From: Comamonas fluminis
GTDB taxonomy: Bacteria; Pseudomonadota; Gammaproteobacteria; Burkholderiales; Burkholderiaceae_C
Direction: 5' to 3'
DNA length: 64,000 nucleotides
NCBI RefSeq assembly: GCF_019186805.1
Contig: NZ_CP066783.1
Coordinates: 3,795,501 to 3,859,500 of the forward strand
Each line of letters begins with the position of its first letter. The stretch's first letter is position 1. The notes under the pieces were generated by a model. That model did not search any database and was not told where the DNA came from. It saw only the letters and a program-made list of their open reading frames with translations. The position numbers and the translations under genes are program-made. Shown here in pieces: positions 61,403-64,000 of the stretch.

Positions 61403-62566
61403 ATGTTCAGTTTTTTCAAGAAAAAGCCCAATCCACCCGATGTGGTGGACACCACGCCCGCAGCAGAGACAGCTGCGGAACCTGCTGCTGCTCAGCCCAA
61501 GCCAGCTCCACAGGATACGCCCACCGCGCCCGCCGAAAGTGGCGGCAGCTCCTGGTGGCTCAAGCCTTTTGGGGGCGCTTCGGCTGCCAAGCATACCGAA
61601 AGCGAGCCAGTCACTCAGGATTTTGTAGCAGCGCCCGAGCCCACCGCAAAGCCGCAGGCCGAAAATGCCCGCCAAAGCTGGATGGAGCGCCTCAAGACCG
61701 GGCTGCGCAAGACCGGCTCCAGCATTGCCACCGTCTTTACCGGCACGCAGATCAATGACGCGCTGTACGAGGAGCTGGAAGAAGCCCTGCTGATGGCAGA
61801 TACCGGCGTCAAGGCCACCCAGCACCTGCTCGATGACCTCAAGCGCCGCGTCAAAGAAACCAAGACCACCGAGCCTGCCGCCGTCAAGGCGCTGCTGGCC
61901 GATGCGCTGGCTGATCTGCTCAAACCGCTGGAAAAGCCGCTGACGATTGGCGAGCACACGCCCACCGTCATCATGGTGGCGGGCGTCAACGGCGCGGGCA
62001 AGACCACGTCGATTGGCAAGCTGACCAAGCACCTGGCCGAAAGCGATCAAACCGTGCTGCTGGCCGCTGCCGACACCTTCCGCGCTGCTGCGCGGGAGCA
62101 ACTGGGCGTATGGGCCAACCGCAATACGGTGGAAATCGTCAGCCAGGAAGGGGGCGACCCTGCGGCTGTGAGCTTTGATGCGGTCAGCGCAGGCAAGGCC
62201 CGCAAAAAAGATGTGGTGCTGGTGGATACCGCTGGTCGTCTGCCCACCCAGCTGCACCTGATGGAAGAGTTGAAGAAGATCAAGCGCGTGGTCAACAAGG
62301 CCGATGGCACGGCGCCGCACGAGGTGCTGCTGGTCATTGACGGCAATACCGGCCAGAACGCACTGGCCCAGGTACGCGCTTTTGATGATGCGCTGCAGCT
62401 GACCGGCCTGATCGTGACCAAGCTGGACGGCACGGCCAAGGGCGGCGTGCTGGCCGCGATTGCGCAGGAGCGCCCCATTCCCGTGTACTTCATCGGTGTG
62501 GGCGAGAAGATTGAAGATCTGGAAACCTTCAGCGCCAAGGAATTTGCCCAGGCGCTGCTGTCCTGA
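61403..62566 (+). CDS. ftsY: Signal recognition particle receptor FtsY
   Basis: A 387-residue SRP GTPase at the membrane. The acidic, Ala/Pro-rich A region (about 1-90) is followed by the N domain and the G domain with GVNGAGKTTSIGKL (G1), DTAGR (G3) and TKLDGTAKGG (G4). It is divergent from the M16 pair with 28 bp between starts, a Burkholderiales layout. Confidence 0.97.
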   Translation: MFSFFKKKPNPPDVVDTTPAAETAAEPAAAQPKPAPQDTPTAPAESGGSSWWLKPFGGASAAKHTESEPVTQDFVAAPEPTAKPQAENARQSWMERLKTGLRKTGSSIATVFTGTQINDALYEELEEALLMADTGVKATQHLLDDLKRRVKETKTTEPAAVKALLADALADLLKPLEKPLTIGEHTPTVIMVAGVNGAGKTTSIGKLTKHLAESDQTVLLAAADTFRAAAREQLGVWANRNTVEIVSQEGGDPAAVSFDAVSAGKARKKDVVLVDTAGRLPTQLHLMEELKKIKRVVNKADGTAPHEVLLVIDGNTGQNALAQVRAFDDALQLTGLIVTKLDGTAKGGVLAAIAQERPIPVYFIGVGEKIEDLETFSAKEFAQALLS

Positions 62567-62567
62567 A

Positions 62568-62632
62568 GCACTATCGATTCAATAGCTGCCAGCGCTTGAT
62601 AACTCTTGAAATCAAGCTAAAACAGCCATAAA
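62568..62632. repeat. AGCGCTT-family repeat after ftsY
   Basis: ATTCAATAGCTGCCAGCGCT, TGATAACTCTTG, AAATCAAGC. Starts within 2 nt of the ftsY stop. Confidence 0.65.
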
Positions 62633-62640
62633 ACCCAATC

Positions 62641-62667
62641 AAGGAGCGCGCAAGGCGCTCCTTTTTT
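62641..62667. terminator. Terminator between ftsY and cutA
   Basis: AAGGAGCGC (62641-62649), GCAAG, GCGCTCCTT (62655-62663), then TTTT; can serve both convergent genes. Confidence 0.9.
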
Positions 62668-62682
62668 ATTTAAACCCAATGC

Positions 62683-63030
62683 TCAGGCATGCACTTGCTG
62701 CTTGAGCCACTGGGCGTAATCGCCCAGACAGCGCTCGGTGCGCATGGTGATCTGCGGCACCTTATAGCCGTGCTGCTTGCGCAGCAGCTCCGTCAGGCGC
62801 GGCAAGGCATCGGGCAAGGTCTTGCAGACCAGCCGCCACTCAGGCGTGGCCTGCAGCACGCCATCCCATTCGTAATAGGAGGTAATGCTTTCGCTTTGCA
62901 CGCAGGCCGCCACCTTGGCCGCTACCAGAGAGCGGGCCAGATCATCGGCCTGCGCCGCATCGGCCACGGTGGTGGTCACCACGCAAAGCGTGGCCCATTG
63001 GCTTTCCGGAGGAATGTTTTTGGACGTCAT
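62683..63030 (-). CDS. cutA: Divalent-cation tolerance protein CutA
   Basis: A 115-residue trimeric protein. The strand ACVQSESITSYYEWDGVL (about 43-60) and the C-terminal YKVPQITMRTE are typical of CutA1. ATG at 63030; the upstream codons lie in the inverted-repeat element. Role in metal tolerance is by homology only. Confidence 0.93.
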   Translation of the reverse strand: MTSKNIPPESQWATLCVVTTTVADAAQADDLARSLVAAKVAACVQSESITSYYEWDGVLQATPEWRLVCKTLPDALPRLTELLRKQHGYKVPQITMRTERCLGDYAQWLKQQVHA

Positions 63031-63041
63031 GGCGGCACAGT

Positions 63042-63311
63042 CTAGGGTCTGTTGAGAATTGAGCAAGGTCGCGAAGGATTCTGGCCACCTGCCAATCTAG
63101 GCGCGTGACGCCGTGCGGGTGCCCACCCGCACAAGAAGCGCAACGACGAGTGGCGGGCGGCCAGATTCCTTCCCTTCGGGTTGCAGCGACAGGAGGCCGT
63201 CTGCGTTGTTGCATGCCCTCGCAAGGCTTGAGCATTGCTTCGGCCATGCGCCTAGCATCCAGCCTCCTGTCGCTGCAACGCGATCCTCGCCTAAATCTCA
63301 ACAGACCCTAG
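63042..63311. mobile_element. 270-bp MITE-like element with 16-bp terminal inverted repeats
   Basis: The ends CTAGGGTCTGTTGAGA (63042-63057) and its complement (63296-63311) are perfect 16-bp inverted repeats; CTAG at each end could instead be a target duplication. Inside: stem GTGCGGGT/ACCCGCAC (63113-63120, 63125-63132), stem TTGCAGCGACAGGAGG (63181-63196) with its complement at 63263-63278, and a near-match AAGGATTCTGG/CCAGATTCCTT. No plausible coding frame. It fills most of the 332-bp gap between cutA and panE. Confidence 0.7.
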
Positions 63312-63362
63312 GCCAGTCGCGCCTGTGGCTTTGTAAAGCAGGCGCACGCCCGGATCAGGTTT

Positions 63363-64000
63363 TTACGCCGGATACAGGCCCAGTTGCTGCGCCCGCAGCC
63401 GGCTCAGGCCCAGCAGCGCGTCGGTATATGGCGTGGCAATGCCGCACATAGCACCCATCTCGCGCACCGCGCCCACCAGGGCGTCCAGCTCCACGGGCTT
63501 GCCCGCTTCCACATCCTGCAGCATGGAAGTCTTGAAGCTGCCCAGCTTGAGCGTGACCTGATGCCTGTCCTGCGGGCTGTCGGCAATCGGCAGGCCAATG
63601 CGGGCGCCGATTTCCTTGGCCTCCAGCATCACTGCGGTGATGAAGTTGCGCACCAGCTCGTCGCCCAGAATTTTGTCCGTGGTGGCCCCCGTGATGGCAC
63701 TGACGGGGTTCATGGTCATATTGCCCCAGAGCTTGTACCAGACGTCGCGCTGGATGTTGGCGGAGGGTTTGACCTCCAGCCCGCCAGTGCGCAGCAAATC
63801 AGCCAGCGCCAGCAGCCGCGCTGTGCCAGCATCGCCAGGCAGGGCCATGGGCTCGCCCACGATGATGCTGTTGCCAAAGTGGCGGCGCACCACGCCAGGC
63901 GCATCCAGCGAGCAACTGGCATGCACCACCGAGCCAATGACCTGCGCGGTGGGAATGGCGCGGGCAATATCGCCCTGTGGGTCCACGGTCTTGAGCTGCA
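63363..64000 (-). CDS. panE: 2-dehydropantoate 2-reductase (partial, right edge)
   Basis: The C-terminal part (about 212 residues) of a ketopantoate reductase, the step between PanB and PanC. KLWGNMTMNPVSAITGATTD contains the conserved Lys and Asn of the substrate site, then the C-terminal all-helical domain. The NADPH-binding N-terminus lies beyond the right edge, so the start is not in the window. Confidence 0.9.
   Translation of the reverse strand, partial: QLKTVDPQGDIARAIPTAQVIGSVVHASCSLDAPGVVRRHFGNSIIVGEPMALPGDAGTARLLALADLLRTGGLEVKPSANIQRDVWYKLWGNMTMNPVSAITGATTDKILGDELVRNFITAVMLEAKEIGARIGLPIADSPQDRHQVTLKLGSFKTSMLQDVEAGKPVELDALVGAVREMGAMCGIATPYTDALLGLSRLRAQQLGLYPA

Noticed and set aside
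1..64000. CRISPR arrays, tRNA or rRNA genes, prophage or transposase genes
   Set aside because: No regularly spaced short direct repeats, no cloverleaf or rRNA sequence, and no phage or transposase domains were seen among the supported frames.

Overview
The window looks like a chromosomal segment of a Comamonadaceae bacterium (order Burkholderiales), most likely Comamonas or a close relative. This rests on gene content and order (ftsY, two M16 peptidases, rsmD, coaD; rhodanese, grxC, secB, gpsA; divergent lysR and lysA), high-GC coding style, Burkholderiales-type small families (DUF3460, DUF4148) and two dense families of dispersed hairpin repeats. I see no rRNA, tRNA, CRISPR array, prophage or insertion sequence transposase. 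Both edges cut genes: fdsA on the left and panE on the right.

Layout. 1-7.2 kb: a minus-strand set mrp, lysR-type regulator, fused fdsGB and fdsA, giving an NAD-dependent molybdenum formate dehydrogenase with a regulator and an iron-sulfur carrier. 7.3-13.9 kb: a degenerate Mrr-like membrane protein, a patatin phospholipase, a diguanylate cyclase, metG and a lipoprotein. 14.2-19.6 kb: a reduced sulfur-oxidation cluster with a c-type cytochrome, two FccB/SoxF-like flavoproteins, a YeeE/YedE sulfur transporter, soxY and soxZ, but no soxAX, soxB or soxCD here. 19.7-31.7 kb: YitT, a BamE-like lipoprotein, scpA, queE and queD, a porin, panD, an HpcD-like isomerase, a CynX-like MFS carrier, a DTW tRNA modification enzyme, and pabB/pabC. 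31.8-42 kb: a Crp/Fnr regulator, panB, a DUF2004 gene and panC, an amino-acid ABC importer without an adjacent ATPase, a MaoC protein, a SulP transporter and a phasin-like gene. 42-51.8 kb: lysR/lysA, gpsA, secB, grxC, rhodanese, gpmA, ctpA, moeB. 51.8-57.2 kb: a lone receiver, a NarL-type two-component pair, and DUF1328, DUF883-like and BON envelope or stress proteins. 57.2-64 kb: coaD, rsmD, two M16 peptidases, ftsY, cutA, panE. Five pantothenate/CoA genes (panB, C, D, E and coaD) are scattered across the window.

The most striking non-coding signal is a roughly 90-125 nt element present six times. Each copy lies on the coding strand and starts 0 to 9 bases after the stop codon of the upstream gene (metG, fccB, the second flavoprotein gene, scpA, queE, lysA). 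The copies differ in sequence, but paired bases change together in several stems, so they look like a structured RNA or ssDNA element rather than plain sequence repeats. A second family of palindromic repeats (core AGCGCTT with arms ending in CTATCAA) acts as terminators and also lies inside coding regions: at the domain junction of the fused formate dehydrogenase subunit, in a signal peptide, and around the pabB start. A 270-bp element with 16-bp terminal inverted repeats lies between cutA and panE.
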